64,000 nt of DNA from Pseudomonas mosselii (GTDB lineage: Bacteria > Pseudomonadota > Gammaproteobacteria > Pseudomonadales > Pseudomonadaceae). The stretch is from NCBI RefSeq assembly GCF_003205295.1, contig NZ_QJRP01000016.1:62001-126000 (forward strand), written 5' to 3'. The translations under genes and the position numbers were made by a program. Position 1 is the first letter of the stretch. Every line of letters begins with the position of its first letter. Shown here piece after piece: positions 50,676-59,952 of this stretch. The notes beneath the pieces are model-generated. The model ran no database searches and was not told where the DNA came from. It saw only the letters and a program-made list of their open reading frames with translations.

Positions 50676-52451
50676 ATGATGCGCAGCCATTATTGCGGCC
50701 AACTGAACGAGTCCCTGGACGGCCAGGAAGTCACCCTTTGCGGCTGGGTCCATCGTCGCCGCGACCACGGCGGGGTGATTTTCCTCGACATCCGTGACCG
50801 CGAAGGCATGGCCCAGGTCGTGTTCGACCCGGATCGCGCCGAAACCTTCGCCGCCGCCGACCGTGTGCGCAGCGAATATGTCGTGCAGATCACCGGCAAG
50901 GTACGCAAGCGTCCTGACGGCGCGGTAAACGCCAACATGGCGTCCGGCGCCATCGAGATCCTCGGCTACCAGCTGAATGTGCTCAACGAAGCGGAAACCC
51001 CGCCGTTCCCGCTGAACGAATACTCCGACGTCGGCGAGGAAACCCGCCTGCGCTACCGCTTCATCGACCTGCGCCGTCCGGAAATGGCCGACAAGCTGCG
51101 CCTGCGTTCGCGCATCACCAGCAGCATCCGTCGCTTCCTCGACGAGAACGGCTTCCTCGACGTCGAAACACCGATCCTGACCCGCGCCACCCCTGAAGGC
51201 GCGCGCGACTACCTGGTGCCGAGCCGCACCCACGCCGGCAGCTTCTTCGCCCTGCCGCAGTCGCCGCAGCTGTTCAAGCAGTTGCTGATGGTCGCCGGCT
51301 TCGACCGCTACTACCAGATCGCCAAGTGCTTCCGCGACGAAGACCTGCGCGCCGACCGCCAGCCGGAATTCACCCAGATTGACATCGAGACCAGCTTCCT
51401 CGACGAGTCCGAGATCATGGGCCTGACCGAAAGCATGATCCGCAAGCTGTTCAAGGAAGTGCTGGACCTGGAATTCGGTGAATTCCCGCACATGACCTTC
51501 GAAGAAGCCATGCGCCGCTACGGTTCCGACAAACCGGACCTGCGTATTGCGCTGGAACTGGTCGACGTCGCCGACCAGCTGAAGGATGTCGACTTCAAGG
51601 TCTTCGCCGGCCCCGCCAACGATCCGAAGTGCCGCGTCACCGCCCTGCGCCTGCCGGGCGGCGCCAGCATGCCGCGCAGCAAGATCGACGAGTACACCAA
51701 GTTCGTCGGCATCTACGGTGCCAAGGGCCTGGCCTACATCAAGGTCAACGAGCGCGCCAAGGGTGTCGAGGGTCTGCAGTCGCCGATCGTCAAGAACATC
51801 CCCGAGGCCAACCTCAACAACATCCTCGATCGCGTGGGTGCGGTCGATGGCGACATCGTGTTCTTCGGTGCCGACAAGTTCAAGATCGTCAGCGAAGCCC
51901 TGGGCGCGCTGCGTATCCGCCTGGGCCACGACTTCGAGCTGCTGACCTGCCAGTGGGCGCCGATGTGGGTCGTCGACTTCCCGATGTTCGAAGAGAACGA
52001 AGACGGCAGCTTCACCGCGCTGCACCACCCGTTCACCGCGCCGAAGTGCACCCCCGAAGAGCTGGAGGCCAACCCGGCCACCGCGCTGTCGCGTGCCTAC
52101 GACATGGTCCTGAACGGCACCGAGCTGGGTGGCGGTTCGATCCGTATCCACCGCAAAGAGATGCAGCAGGCTGTCTTCCGTCTGCTCGGTATCGAAGCGG
52201 CGGAACAGGAAGAGAAGTTCGGCTTCCTGCTCGACGCCCTGAAGTTTGGCGCGCCGCCTCACGGTGGCCTGGCCTTCGGCCTGGATCGCCTGGTCATGCT
52301 GATGACCGGCGCCCAGTCGATCCGTGAAGTGATCGCCTTCCCGAAAACCCAGAGCGCCGCGTGCGTCATGACCCAGGCCCCTGGCTTGGTCGACGCCAAG
52401 GCCCTGCGCGAGCTGCACATCCGTCTGCGCGAGCAGACCAAGGTCGAGTGA
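50676..52451 (+). CDS. aspS: Aspartyl-tRNA synthetase, non-discriminating type
   Basis: 591-residue class IIb synthetase. N-terminal anticodon-binding OB domain, then the class II core (FRDEDLRADRQPEFTQIDIE; late motif GGLAFGLDRLVMLMTGAQSI). His31 occurs in CGWVHRRRDHGG; in P. aeruginosa His31 is tied to charging of both tRNA-Asp and tRNA-Asn (recalled), so Asn-tRNA would be completed by GatCAB. A UUCG-loop hairpin (52510-52531) follows the gene. Confidence 0.96.
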   Translation: MMRSHYCGQLNESLDGQEVTLCGWVHRRRDHGGVIFLDIRDREGMAQVVFDPDRAETFAAADRVRSEYVVQITGKVRKRPDGAVNANMASGAIEILGYQLNVLNEAETPPFPLNEYSDVGEETRLRYRFIDLRRPEMADKLRLRSRITSSIRRFLDENGFLDVETPILTRATPEGARDYLVPSRTHAGSFFALPQSPQLFKQLLMVAGFDRYYQIAKCFRDEDLRADRQPEFTQIDIETSFLDESEIMGLTESMIRKLFKEVLDLEFGEFPHMTFEEAMRRYGSDKPDLRIALELVDVADQLKDVDFKVFAGPANDPKCRVTALRLPGGASMPRSKIDEYTKFVGIYGAKGLAYIKVNERAKGVEGLQSPIVKNIPEANLNNILDRVGAVDGDIVFFGADKFKIVSEALGALRIRLGHDFELLTCQWAPMWVVDFPMFEENEDGSFTALHHPFTAPKCTPEELEANPATALSRAYDMVLNGTELGGGSIRIHRKEMQQAVFRLLGIEAAEQEEKFGFLLDALKFGAPPHGGLAFGLDRLVMLMTGAQSIREVIAFPKTQSAACVMTQAPGLVDAKALRELHIRLREQTKVE

Positions 52452-52509
52452 TCGACCGGGGCGTCCCGGCAATGGGGCGCCCCCGCGCTTGAGGCGCAGG
52501 ATTCTTCAC

Positions 52510-52531
52510 GTTCCGCCCTTCGGGGCGGAAC
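52510..52531 (+). other. UUCG-loop hairpin between aspS and yebC
   Basis: GTTCCGCCC - TTCG - GGGCGGAAC, a very stable stem-loop with a UUCG tetraloop, 31 bases before the yebC start. No clear T-run, so it may serve mRNA stability more than termination. Confidence 0.7.
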
Positions 52532-52561
52532 CTGTTTCTGTTTCAAGGATTCGGAGTCGTT

Positions 52562-53314
52562 ATGGCTGGTCATTCCAAGTGGGCGAACATCAAGCACCGC
52601 AAAGAGCGCCAGGATGCCAAGAGAGGCAAGGTCTTCACCAAGTGGATCCGCGAACTGACCGTCGCGGCCAAGCAGGGCGGCCCTGACCCGGCCTCCAACC
52701 CGCGCCTGCGCCTGGCGCTGGACAAGGCCCTGGGGGCCAACATGAGTCGCGACATCATCGATCGCGCCGTGGCCCGTGGTGCCGGCACCAACGAAAGCGA
52801 CAACGTCGAAGAGCTGAGCTACGAGGGCTACGGCCCGGGCGGCGTGGCGATCATGGTCGAGGCCATGACCGACAACCGCAACCGTACCGCCGCCGCCGTG
52901 CGTCATGCCTTCACCAAGTGTGGTGGCAACCTGGGCACCGACGGCTCGGTGGCCTACCTGTTCGAGCGCAAGGGGCAGATCAGCTTCGCCGCCGAACTGA
53001 AGGTCGACGAGGACGCGCTGATGGAGGCCGCGATGGAGGCCGACGCCGACGACGTGGTGGCCAACGACGATGGCTCCTTCGAGGTGTTCACCTCGTTCAA
53101 CAGCTTCTATGCCGTGCGCAATGCGCTCGAAGAGGCCGGTTTCAAGGCCTCGGACGCCGAGATCGTGATGCAGCCGACCACCAGCGCCGAGCTGGACGAG
53201 GACGGCGCGCAGAAGGTGCTCAAGCTGATCGACATGCTCGAGGACCTGGATGACGTGCAGAACGTCTACTCCAATGCGCAGATCTCCGATGAGATCATGG
53301 AAAGCCTCGGCTAA
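52562..53314 (+). CDS. yebC: YebC/PmpR-family transcriptional/translational regulator
   Basis: 250 residues, family standard ~248. The start MAGHSKWANIKHRKERQDAK is diagnostic. Members bind DNA or ribosomes and in P. aeruginosa PmpR represses pqsR. Located between aspS and ruvC as in most Proteobacteria. Confidence 0.96.
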   Translation: MAGHSKWANIKHRKERQDAKRGKVFTKWIRELTVAAKQGGPDPASNPRLRLALDKALGANMSRDIIDRAVARGAGTNESDNVEELSYEGYGPGGVAIMVEAMTDNRNRTAAAVRHAFTKCGGNLGTDGSVAYLFERKGQISFAAELKVDEDALMEAAMEADADDVVANDDGSFEVFTSFNSFYAVRNALEEAGFKASDAEIVMQPTTSAELDEDGAQKVLKLIDMLEDLDDVQNVYSNAQISDEIMESLG

Positions 53315-53363
53315 GGTGTTCTGGCGATCCTTGCCGGTTCTTTGAATTTGTCAGCGCCTGTCC

Positions 53364-53460
53364 CGGCCCTTTCGCGGGTAAACCCGCTCCCACAGGTACT
53401 GCACCGACTCTGAACGTGGTGCAGTACCTGTGGGAGCGGGTTTACCCGCGAAGGGGCCGG
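53364..53460. repeat. Inverted REP pair (TAAACCCGC class) with extended stem
   Basis: Arms CGCGGGTAAACCCGCTCCCA and complement plus GGTACTGCACC / GGTGCAGTACC, giving one long dyad. It ends 39 bases before the ruvC start. Confidence 0.92.
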
Positions 53461-53499
53461 CACAGTTTGCCGAGATGCATCAATTTTTCCACAGGCACT

Positions 53500-54024
53500 A
53501 TGACTCTGATTCTTGGTATCGACCCCGGCTCGCGCATCACCGGCTTCGGCGTGGTCCGCCAGACCGCCCGTGGTTGCGAATATGTGGCCTCGGGCTGTAT
53601 CCGCACCGGCGGCGGCGAGCTGCCCGAGCGACTGCAGATCGTCTTTCGTGGCGTGAGCGAGATCATCCGTGAGCATGGCCCGGTGACCATGGGCATCGAG
53701 CGGGTGTTCATGGCGCGCAACGCCGATTCGGCGCTCAAGCTGGGCCAGGCCCGGGGCGCTGCCATCGTCGCTGCGGCCGAGGCGGGCCTGGAGATCGCCG
53801 AATATACCGCCAGCCAGGTCAAGCAGGCCGTGGCCGGCACCGGCGGGGCCAATAAAGAGCAGGTGATGATGATGGTCATGCACCTGCTCAAGTTGACCCA
53901 GAAACCGCAGATCGACGCTTCCGACGCCCTGGCCATCGCCCTGTGCCATGCCCATACCCGTTCCAGCCTGATTCCCCATGGGTTGGCGACGGCGCGGCGG
54001 CGTGGCGGGCGCTTGCGTCTGTAA
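53500..54024 (+). CDS. ruvC: Holliday junction endonuclease RuvC
   Basis: Resolves four-way junctions after RuvAB branch migration. 174 residues. Catalytic acidic residues: Asp in LGIDPGSRITGFG, Glu in GIERVF, and the Asp pair in IDASDALAIALCHAH. The weak AGG before the ATG at 53500 is the best ribosome site. In the ruvC-ruvA-ruvB order. Confidence 0.97.
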   Translation: MTLILGIDPGSRITGFGVVRQTARGCEYVASGCIRTGGGELPERLQIVFRGVSEIIREHGPVTMGIERVFMARNADSALKLGQARGAAIVAAAEAGLEIAEYTASQVKQAVAGTGGANKEQVMMMVMHLLKLTQKPQIDASDALAIALCHAHTRSSLIPHGLATARRRGGRLRL

Positions 54025-54132
54025 CCGCTTCATGCGCTGATACACATTTTGTCCGGGTGGCGCGCGCTCCCGGCGCATTTGCTGATAGGGTGGACCGGTT
54101 TTCGACCGGCGCCCGAGAGGAAGGAACGGAAC

Positions 54133-54750
54133 GTGATTGGACGTTTGCGTGGCACCCTGGCGGAAAAACAGCCGCCGCACCTGATTATCGATGTCAACGG
54201 CGTGGGCTATGAGCTCGAAGTGCCGATGACCACCCTGTATCGCCTGCCCAAGGTCGGCGAGGCAGTGACCGTGCACACCCACCTGGTGGTACGCGAAGAC
54301 GCCCACCTGCTCTATGGTTTCGCGGAAAAGCGCGAGCGTGAGCTGTTTCGCGAGCTGATCCGCCTCAATGGCGTGGGGCCGAAGCTGGCGCTGGCGCTGA
54401 TGTCCGGCCTGGAAGTGGATGAACTGGTGCGCTGCGTGCAGGCCCAGGATGCATCGGTCCTGGTGCGCGTGCCCGGCGTCGGCAAGAAGACCGCCGAGCG
54501 CCTGCTGGTCGAGCTCAAGGATCGCTTCAAGGCGTGGGAAACCTCCCCGGCGATGTTCACCCTGGTTTCCGATGGCCCGCTGCCGGTGTCCAGTGAGTCC
54601 TCGGCCGAGGCCGATGCGGTCAGTGCCCTGGTCTCCCTGGGCTACAAGCCACAGGAGGCGAGCAAGGCGATTGCCGCGATCAAGGACAAGGCGGGCCTCA
54701 GCAGCGAGGAACTGATCCGTCGCAGCCTTAAAGGGATGATTACCAAGTGA
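54133..54750 (+). CDS. ruvA: Holliday junction DNA helicase subunit RuvA
   Basis: Junction-specific DNA binder that directs RuvB. 205 residues. Domain I starts MIGRLRGTLAEKQPPHLIID; helix-hairpin-helix motifs LIRLNGVGPKLALALMS and VRVPGVGKKTAERLLVELKD. The GTG at 54133 is supported by AGAGGAAGGA. Its stop overlaps the ruvB GTG start. Confidence 0.97.
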   Translation: MIGRLRGTLAEKQPPHLIIDVNGVGYELEVPMTTLYRLPKVGEAVTVHTHLVVREDAHLLYGFAEKRERELFRELIRLNGVGPKLALALMSGLEVDELVRCVQAQDASVLVRVPGVGKKTAERLLVELKDRFKAWETSPAMFTLVSDGPLPVSSESSAEADAVSALVSLGYKPQEASKAIAAIKDKAGLSSEELIRRSLKGMITK

Positions 54751-55793
54751 TCGAGACCGACCGCCTGATCGCCGCCTCCGGACGTGATCGTGAAGAGGTC
54801 CAGGACCGGGCGATCCGCCCGCTGCGCCTGGACGAGTACATCGGCCAACCGGTGGTGCGCGAGCAGATGGCGCTGTTCATCCAGGCCGCGCGCGGGCGCA
54901 ACGAGTCTCTCGACCATACGCTGATCTTCGGCCCGCCCGGCCTGGGCAAGACCACCCTGGCCAACATCATTGCCCAGGAGATGGGCGTGTCGGTCAAGAG
55001 CACCTCGGGGCCGATCCTCGAGCGCCCGGGCGACCTCGCGGCAATGCTGACCAACCTCGAACCTCATGATGTGCTGTTCATCGACGAGATCCACAGGTTG
55101 TCGCCAGTGGTCGAGGAAGTGCTCTATCCAGCGATGGAAGACTTCCAGCTGGACATCATGATCGGCGAAGGCCCGGCCGCACGCTCGATCAAGCTCGATC
55201 TGCCGCCGTTCACCCTGGTCGGCGCCACCACCCGCGCCGGCATGCTGACCAACCCGCTGCGTGACCGCTTCGGTATCGTCCAGCGCCTCGAGTTCTACAG
55301 CGACAGGGACCTGTCGACCATCGTCAGTCGTTCGGCTGGCATCCTTGGCTTGCCCATGGACGACAAGGGGGCCTTCGAGATCGCCCGTCGGGCGCGGGGC
55401 ACGCCGCGGATTGCCAATCGCCTGCTGCGGCGGGTGCGCGACTTTGCCGAAGTGCGTGGCAAGGGCGAGATCACCAAAGCGGTCGCGGACATGGCGCTGA
55501 ACCTGCTGGATGTCGACGAGCGTGGCTTTGATCACTCCGACCGACGCCTGTTGCTGACCATGATCGAGAAGTTCGACGGTGGTCCGGTGGGGCTCGACAA
55601 CATTGCCGCTGCGATCGGCGAAGAACGCCACACCATCGAGGACGTGCTCGAGCCCTATCTGATCCAGCAGGGCTACATCATGCGTACCCCGCGGGGTCGC
55701 GTGGTCACCCGGCATGCCTACCTGCATTTTGGCCTGAACATCCCTGGGCGTTTCTGCGAAGGTGGCGAATATGCCGCCCAGGACGACGAATGA
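54747..55793 (+). CDS. ruvB: Holliday junction DNA helicase motor RuvB
   Basis: AAA+ motor for branch migration. 348 residues. Walker A GPPGLGKTTLANI, Walker B FIDEIHRLSP, sensor LVGATTRAGMLTNPLRDRFG, C-terminal winged helix. GTG start overlapping ruvA (GTGA). Confidence 0.97.
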   Translation: MIETDRLIAASGRDREEVQDRAIRPLRLDEYIGQPVVREQMALFIQAARGRNESLDHTLIFGPPGLGKTTLANIIAQEMGVSVKSTSGPILERPGDLAAMLTNLEPHDVLFIDEIHRLSPVVEEVLYPAMEDFQLDIMIGEGPAARSIKLDLPPFTLVGATTRAGMLTNPLRDRFGIVQRLEFYSDRDLSTIVSRSAGILGLPMDDKGAFEIARRARGTPRIANRLLRRVRDFAEVRGKGEITKAVADMALNLLDVDERGFDHSDRRLLLTMIEKFDGGPVGLDNIAAAIGEERHTIEDVLEPYLIQQGYIMRTPRGRVVTRHAYLHFGLNIPGRFCEGGEYAAQDDE

Positions 55794-55918
55794 CAGATCG
55801 AATCGGGATTTTCGTGGTCCTACCGCTGGCACGCCGCAGGCTCGCTGGCAATACGACATTATCGATGAAAAAACAGTTGCCGGGGCGGATTGGCAAGTTC
55901 GGGAGTAACCACTAGAGT

Positions 55919-56371
55919 ATGCGCGCGCAAAATGGGCTGGAACCGTTCGCACACCGCTGTCGCGTCTATTACGAGGATACCGACGCCGGTGGCGTGGTGT
56001 ATTACGTCAACTACCTCAAGTTCATGGAGCGCGCCCGCACCGAACGGCTGCGTCACCTGGGGTTCTCCCAGGCCCAGCTGGCGCAGGACAACCTGCTGTT
56101 CGTGGTCCATTCCAGCGAGGCGCGCTACCACGCGCCGGCCCGCTTGGACGATGAACTGTGGGTGACCGCGCAAGTGCTTGAATTGAATCGTGCCAGCCTG
56201 CGCTTCGTGCAGCAGGTGTGGCGAACAAAGGACGAAGTGCTGCTCTGCGAGGGGCAGTTCCTGGTGGCCGCCGTGCGCGCCGACACTTTCAAACCCCGAG
56301 CCATTCCCCCAGCGCTGCGCGACGCGTTCCTGGCGGATGGCACGGGTACTCAATCGAACGCAGGAGAATAA
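55919..56371 (+). CDS. ybgC: Acyl-CoA thioesterase YbgC
   Basis: Hot-dog-fold thioesterase, first gene of the tol-pal cluster. 150 residues; catalytic Asp in CRVYYEDTDAGGVVYYVNYL. Two bases separate it from tolQ, indicating cotranscription. Confidence 0.95.
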   Translation: MRAQNGLEPFAHRCRVYYEDTDAGGVVYYVNYLKFMERARTERLRHLGFSQAQLAQDNLLFVVHSSEARYHAPARLDDELWVTAQVLELNRASLRFVQQVWRTKDEVLLCEGQFLVAAVRADTFKPRAIPPALRDAFLADGTGTQSNAGE

Positions 56372-56373
56372 GC

Positions 56374-57069
56374 GTGGAAGCAAACGTCGTCGACCATACC
56401 TCCATGTGGAGCCTGGTCGCCAATGCCAGTGTCGTGGTTCAGCTGGTAATGCTGACCCTCGTGGCAGCCTCGGTGACCTCTTGGATCATGATCTTCCAGC
56501 GCAGCACCATGCTGCGCGCCGGTCGTCGTGCACTGGACGCTTTCGAAGAGCGCTTCTGGTCGGGCATCGACCTGTCCAAGCTGTACCGTCAGGCGGGCAG
56601 CAACCCTGACCCGGACTCGGGTGTCGAGCAGGTGTTCCGCGCCGGCTTCAAGGAGTTCTCGCGCCTGCGCCAGCAGCCGGGCGTCGACCCGGATGCAGTC
56701 ATGGAAGGTGTCGGTCGCGCCATGCGCGTGGCCATTTCCCGCGAGGAAGAAAAGCTCGAGCAGAGCCTGCCGTTCCTGGCCACCGTCGGTTCCACCAGCC
56801 CGTACATCGGCCTGTTCGGTACCGTGTGGGGCATCATGAACTCGTTCCGCGGCCTGGCCAGCGCCCAGCAGGCGACCCTGGCCACCGTGGCTCCCGGCAT
56901 CGCCGAGGCCCTGATCGCCACTGCGATCGGCCTGTTCGCCGCGATCCCGGCCGTTATCGCCTACAACCGTTTTGCCGCGCGCAGTGAAGTGCTGATTGGC
57001 CGCTACTACACCTTCGCCGATGAGTTCCAGGCGATCCTGCACCGCAAAGTACACACCAGCGAAGAGTGA
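56374..57069 (+). CDS. tolQ: Tol-Pal system proton channel subunit TolQ
   Basis: MotA/ExbB-family inner-membrane protein, 231 residues, three transmembrane helices (VVQLVMLTLVAASVTSWIMI; LPFLATVGSTSPYIGLFGTV; IATAIGLFAAIPAVIAY). The GTG start follows AGGAGAATAAGC. With TolR it uses proton motive force to drive TolA. Confidence 0.97.
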   Translation: MEANVVDHTSMWSLVANASVVVQLVMLTLVAASVTSWIMIFQRSTMLRAGRRALDAFEERFWSGIDLSKLYRQAGSNPDPDSGVEQVFRAGFKEFSRLRQQPGVDPDAVMEGVGRAMRVAISREEEKLEQSLPFLATVGSTSPYIGLFGTVWGIMNSFRGLASAQQATLATVAPGIAEALIATAIGLFAAIPAVIAYNRFAARSEVLIGRYYTFADEFQAILHRKVHTSEE

Positions 57070-57083
57070 TCAGGTAGAAACCC

Positions 57084-57536
57084 ATGGCCCGAGTTCGCCA
57101 CAAACGCAAGCCGGTCGCCGAGATGAACGTGGTGCCCTACATCGACGTGATGCTGGTGCTGCTGGTCATCTTCATGGTGACCGCCCCCATGCTCAACCAG
57201 GGCGTGAAGGTGGACCTGCCCAAGGTTTCCAGCGAAGCCCTGCCGCAGGACAACAATGTTCAGGTCCTGACCATCTCGATCAAGGCCGACAAGACCTACT
57301 ACTGGAACCTTGGCAGCGAAGTCGACACCGACAAGCAGATGGACAAGGCCATGACCTTGCCGGAAATGACCGGTGCAGTGACCAAGATCATCGCCGCCGG
57401 CCGTGACCAGGGCAAGCAGACCCAGGTCTTCATCCGTGGCGACAAGGCCGTCGACTACGGTGCGGTCATGGGCGCCATGGGCGGGTTGCAGAAGGCCGGT
57501 GTCGGTAACGTTGGCCTGATTACCGAGGCGCCCTGA
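57084..57536 (+). CDS. tolR: Tol-Pal system protein TolR
   Basis: ExbD-family protein, 150 residues with one N-terminal helix carrying the proton-path Asp (EMNVVPYIDVMLVLLVIFMV). The periplasmic domain ends GNVGLITEAP. Its stop shares bases with the tolA start (TGATG). Confidence 0.97.
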   Translation: MARVRHKRKPVAEMNVVPYIDVMLVLLVIFMVTAPMLNQGVKVDLPKVSSEALPQDNNVQVLTISIKADKTYYWNLGSEVDTDKQMDKAMTLPEMTGAVTKIIAAGRDQGKQTQVFIRGDKAVDYGAVMGAMGGLQKAGVGNVGLITEAP

Positions 57537-58600
57537 TGCAACAGCGAGAGCCATCCGCCTCGGAAAGCTACTTCTGGCCCAGTGTCTGGGCCATTGGCCT
57601 GCATGTGCTGGTGTTCGGCATGCTGTTCGTCAGCTTTGCCATGACGCCCGAGCTGCCGCCGTCCAAGCCCATCGTCCAGGCCACGCTCTACCAGCTCAAG
57701 TCCAAGAGCCAGGCGACCACCCAGACCAATCAGAAGATTGCCGGGGAAGCGAAGAAGACTGCCTCGCGCCAGACCGAGGTCGAGCAGCTTGAGCAGAAGA
57801 AGGTCGAGCAGGAGGCCGTGAAGGCCGCGGAACAAAAGAAAGCCGACGCCGCTCAAAAGGCCGAGGAGGCTCGCGAAGCCGCCGAGGCGAAGAAAGCCGA
57901 GGCCGCCGAGCAGAAGAAGGCCGCCGAGGCCAAGAAAGCCGAGGAAGCGAAGAAGGCCGCTGAAAAGCAACAGGCCGACATCGCCAAGAAAAAGGCTGAG
58001 GAAGAGGCCAAGAAGCAGGCCGAGGAAGAAGCCAAGAAACAAGCTGCGGAAGAGGCGAAGAAGAAAGCCGCCGAAGACGCGAAGAAAAAAGCAGCCGAGG
58101 ACGCCAAGAAGAAAGCGGCGGCCGAGGACGCGAAGAAGAAGGCAGCTGAAGAGGCCAAGAAAAAGGCCGCGGCAGACGCCCAGAAGAAAAAGGCACAGGA
58201 AGCGGCCCGCAAGGCGGCGGAAGACAAGAAGGCCCAGGCGCTCGCCGAGCTGTTGTCCGACACCACCGAGCGGCAGCAGGCGCTGGCCGACGAGCAGGGT
58301 GACCAGGTGGCCGGCGACTTCGACGACCTGATCCGCATGCGCGCGGCCGAAGGTTGGGCGCGTCCGCCATCTGCGCGCAAGGGCATGACGGTAGTTCTGC
58401 AGATCAACATGCTGCCGGACGGCACCATCACCAACGTGAGTGTGGCCAAGTCCAGCGGTGACGGCCCGTTCGACAGCTCGGCCGTGGCCGCGGTGAAGAA
58501 CATTGGTCGGTTGACCGAAATGCAGGGCTTGAAGCCGAGCGATTTCAATCCGTATCGTTCATTCAAGATGACATTTACACCTGAGGATCTAGCGTTGTGA
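57536..58600 (+). CDS. tolA: Tol-Pal cell envelope protein TolA
   Basis: Links TolQR to TolB/Pal across the periplasm. 354 residues: N-terminal anchor (SYFWPSVWAIGLHVLVFGML), a long Lys/Ala/Glu helical domain of residues ~70-240 with many AEEAKKKAA-type repeats, and a C-terminal globular domain (PPSARKGMTVVLQINMLPDG). Group A colicins and filamentous phages use TolA in enteric bacteria. Confidence 0.95.
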   Translation: MQQREPSASESYFWPSVWAIGLHVLVFGMLFVSFAMTPELPPSKPIVQATLYQLKSKSQATTQTNQKIAGEAKKTASRQTEVEQLEQKKVEQEAVKAAEQKKADAAQKAEEAREAAEAKKAEAAEQKKAAEAKKAEEAKKAAEKQQADIAKKKAEEEAKKQAEEEAKKQAAEEAKKKAAEDAKKKAAEDAKKKAAAEDAKKKAAEEAKKKAAADAQKKKAQEAARKAAEDKKAQALAELLSDTTERQQALADEQGDQVAGDFDDLIRMRAAEGWARPPSARKGMTVVLQINMLPDGTITNVSVAKSSGDGPFDSSAVAAVKNIGRLTEMQGLKPSDFNPYRSFKMTFTPEDLAL

Positions 58601-59898
58601 TTAAACGTCTGAGAGGACTCCTGGTCTTGCTCTGCTGCGTGGCAGGCATGGCCATGGCAGAGGAAAAGAACATCCTGGTCACCAGCGGTAGCGACCGGGC
58701 AACCCCCATTGCGGTAGTACCGTTCGGCGTGCAGGGCGGCAGCGTGCTGCCCGAAGACATGGCCGACATCATCAGCAACGACCTGCGCAACTCCGGCTAC
58801 TATGGGCCGATCCCGCGGCAGAACATGATCAGCTTGCCGACCCAGGCCAGCGAAGTGATCTTCCGTGACTGGAAAGCCCTGGGCGCCCAGTACGTCATGG
58901 TCGGCAGCATCGTCCCGGCAGGCGGTCGCCTGCAGGTGAGCTATGCGCTGTTCAACGTGGCCACCGAACAGCAGGTGCTGACCGGTAGCGTTGCCGGCGG
59001 CGTTGACCAACTGCGTGACATGGCTCACTACATCGCCGACCAGTCGTTCGAGAAACTCACCGGTATCAAGGGTGCGTTCTCGACCCGCATGCTGTATGTG
59101 ACTGCCGAGCGTTTCTCGACCAACAACACCCGCTACACCCTGCAGCGTTCGGACTACGACGGTGCCCGTGCAGTGACCCTGTTGCAGTCGCGTGAACCGA
59201 TCCTGTCGCCGCGTTTCGCGCCGGATGGCAAGCGTATCGCCTATGTCTCGTTCGAGCAGAAGCGCCCGCGCATCTTCATCCAGCACATCGACACCGGCCG
59301 CCGCGAGCAGATCACCAACTTCGAGGGCCTGAACGGCGCCCCGGCCTGGTCGCCTGACGGCACCCGCCTGGCGTTCGTGCTGTCCAAGGACGGCAACCCG
59401 GACATCTACGTGATGAACGTGGCTTCGCGCCAGATCACCCGCGTGACCGCAGGCCCGGGCATCAATACCGAGCCGTTCTGGGGCAAGGATGGCAACACCC
59501 TGTACTTCACCTCCGACCGTGGCGGCAAGCCGCAGATCTACAAGCAGTCGGTTGGTGGCGGTGGCGCCGAGCGCGTGACATTCGTGGGTAACTACAACGC
59601 CAACCCGAAACTGTCGGCGGACGAAAAGACCCTGGTGATGATCCATCGCCAGCAGGGCTTCACCAACTTCAAGGTGGCCGCCCAGGACCTGCAACGCGGA
59701 AGTGTAAAGATTCTCACCGAGACCAGTCTTGATGAGTCTCCCACTGTTGCGCCAAACGGCACCATGCTAATCTACGCCACCCGCCAGCAGGGCCGGGGAG
59801 TCTTGATGCTCGTGTCGCTTAACGGCCGCGTGAGGCTCCCACTTCCTACCGCTCAAGGCGAAGTCAGAGAACCGTCCTGGTCCCCTTACCTGAACTGA
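58597..59898 (+). CDS. tolB: Tol-Pal periplasmic beta-propeller protein TolB
   Basis: 433 residues. Signal peptide (LLVLLCCVAGMAMA), D1 domain, then a six-bladed propeller with WD40-like DPP-type repeats (LSPRFAPDGKRIAYVSFEQK, APAWSPDGTRLAFVLSKDGN). GTG start overlaps the tolA stop. Confidence 0.97.
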   Translation: MIKRLRGLLVLLCCVAGMAMAEEKNILVTSGSDRATPIAVVPFGVQGGSVLPEDMADIISNDLRNSGYYGPIPRQNMISLPTQASEVIFRDWKALGAQYVMVGSIVPAGGRLQVSYALFNVATEQQVLTGSVAGGVDQLRDMAHYIADQSFEKLTGIKGAFSTRMLYVTAERFSTNNTRYTLQRSDYDGARAVTLLQSREPILSPRFAPDGKRIAYVSFEQKRPRIFIQHIDTGRREQITNFEGLNGAPAWSPDGTRLAFVLSKDGNPDIYVMNVASRQITRVTAGPGINTEPFWGKDGNTLYFTSDRGGKPQIYKQSVGGGGAERVTFVGNYNANPKLSADEKTLVMIHRQQGFTNFKVAAQDLQRGSVKILTETSLDESPTVAPNGTMLIYATRQQGRGVLMLVSLNGRVRLPLPTAQGEVREPSWSPYLN

Positions 59899-59952
59899 TT
59901 GCGGCGTAACACGTTTTGCTTAACACACTGGGGTTTCATTAGGAGTTTCACG

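Noticed and set aside
57800..58250. Repeated AAGAAAGCCG-type units, considered as a CRISPR or satellite repeat
   Set aside because: They are in frame and encode the helical Lys/Ala/Glu domain of TolA. No CRISPR array or cas gene is seen in the window.
57853..59694. 613-codon minus-strand frame over tolA and tolB
   Set aside because: Antisense; its Ser/Ala/Phe repeats mirror the TolA Lys/Ala/Glu repeats.
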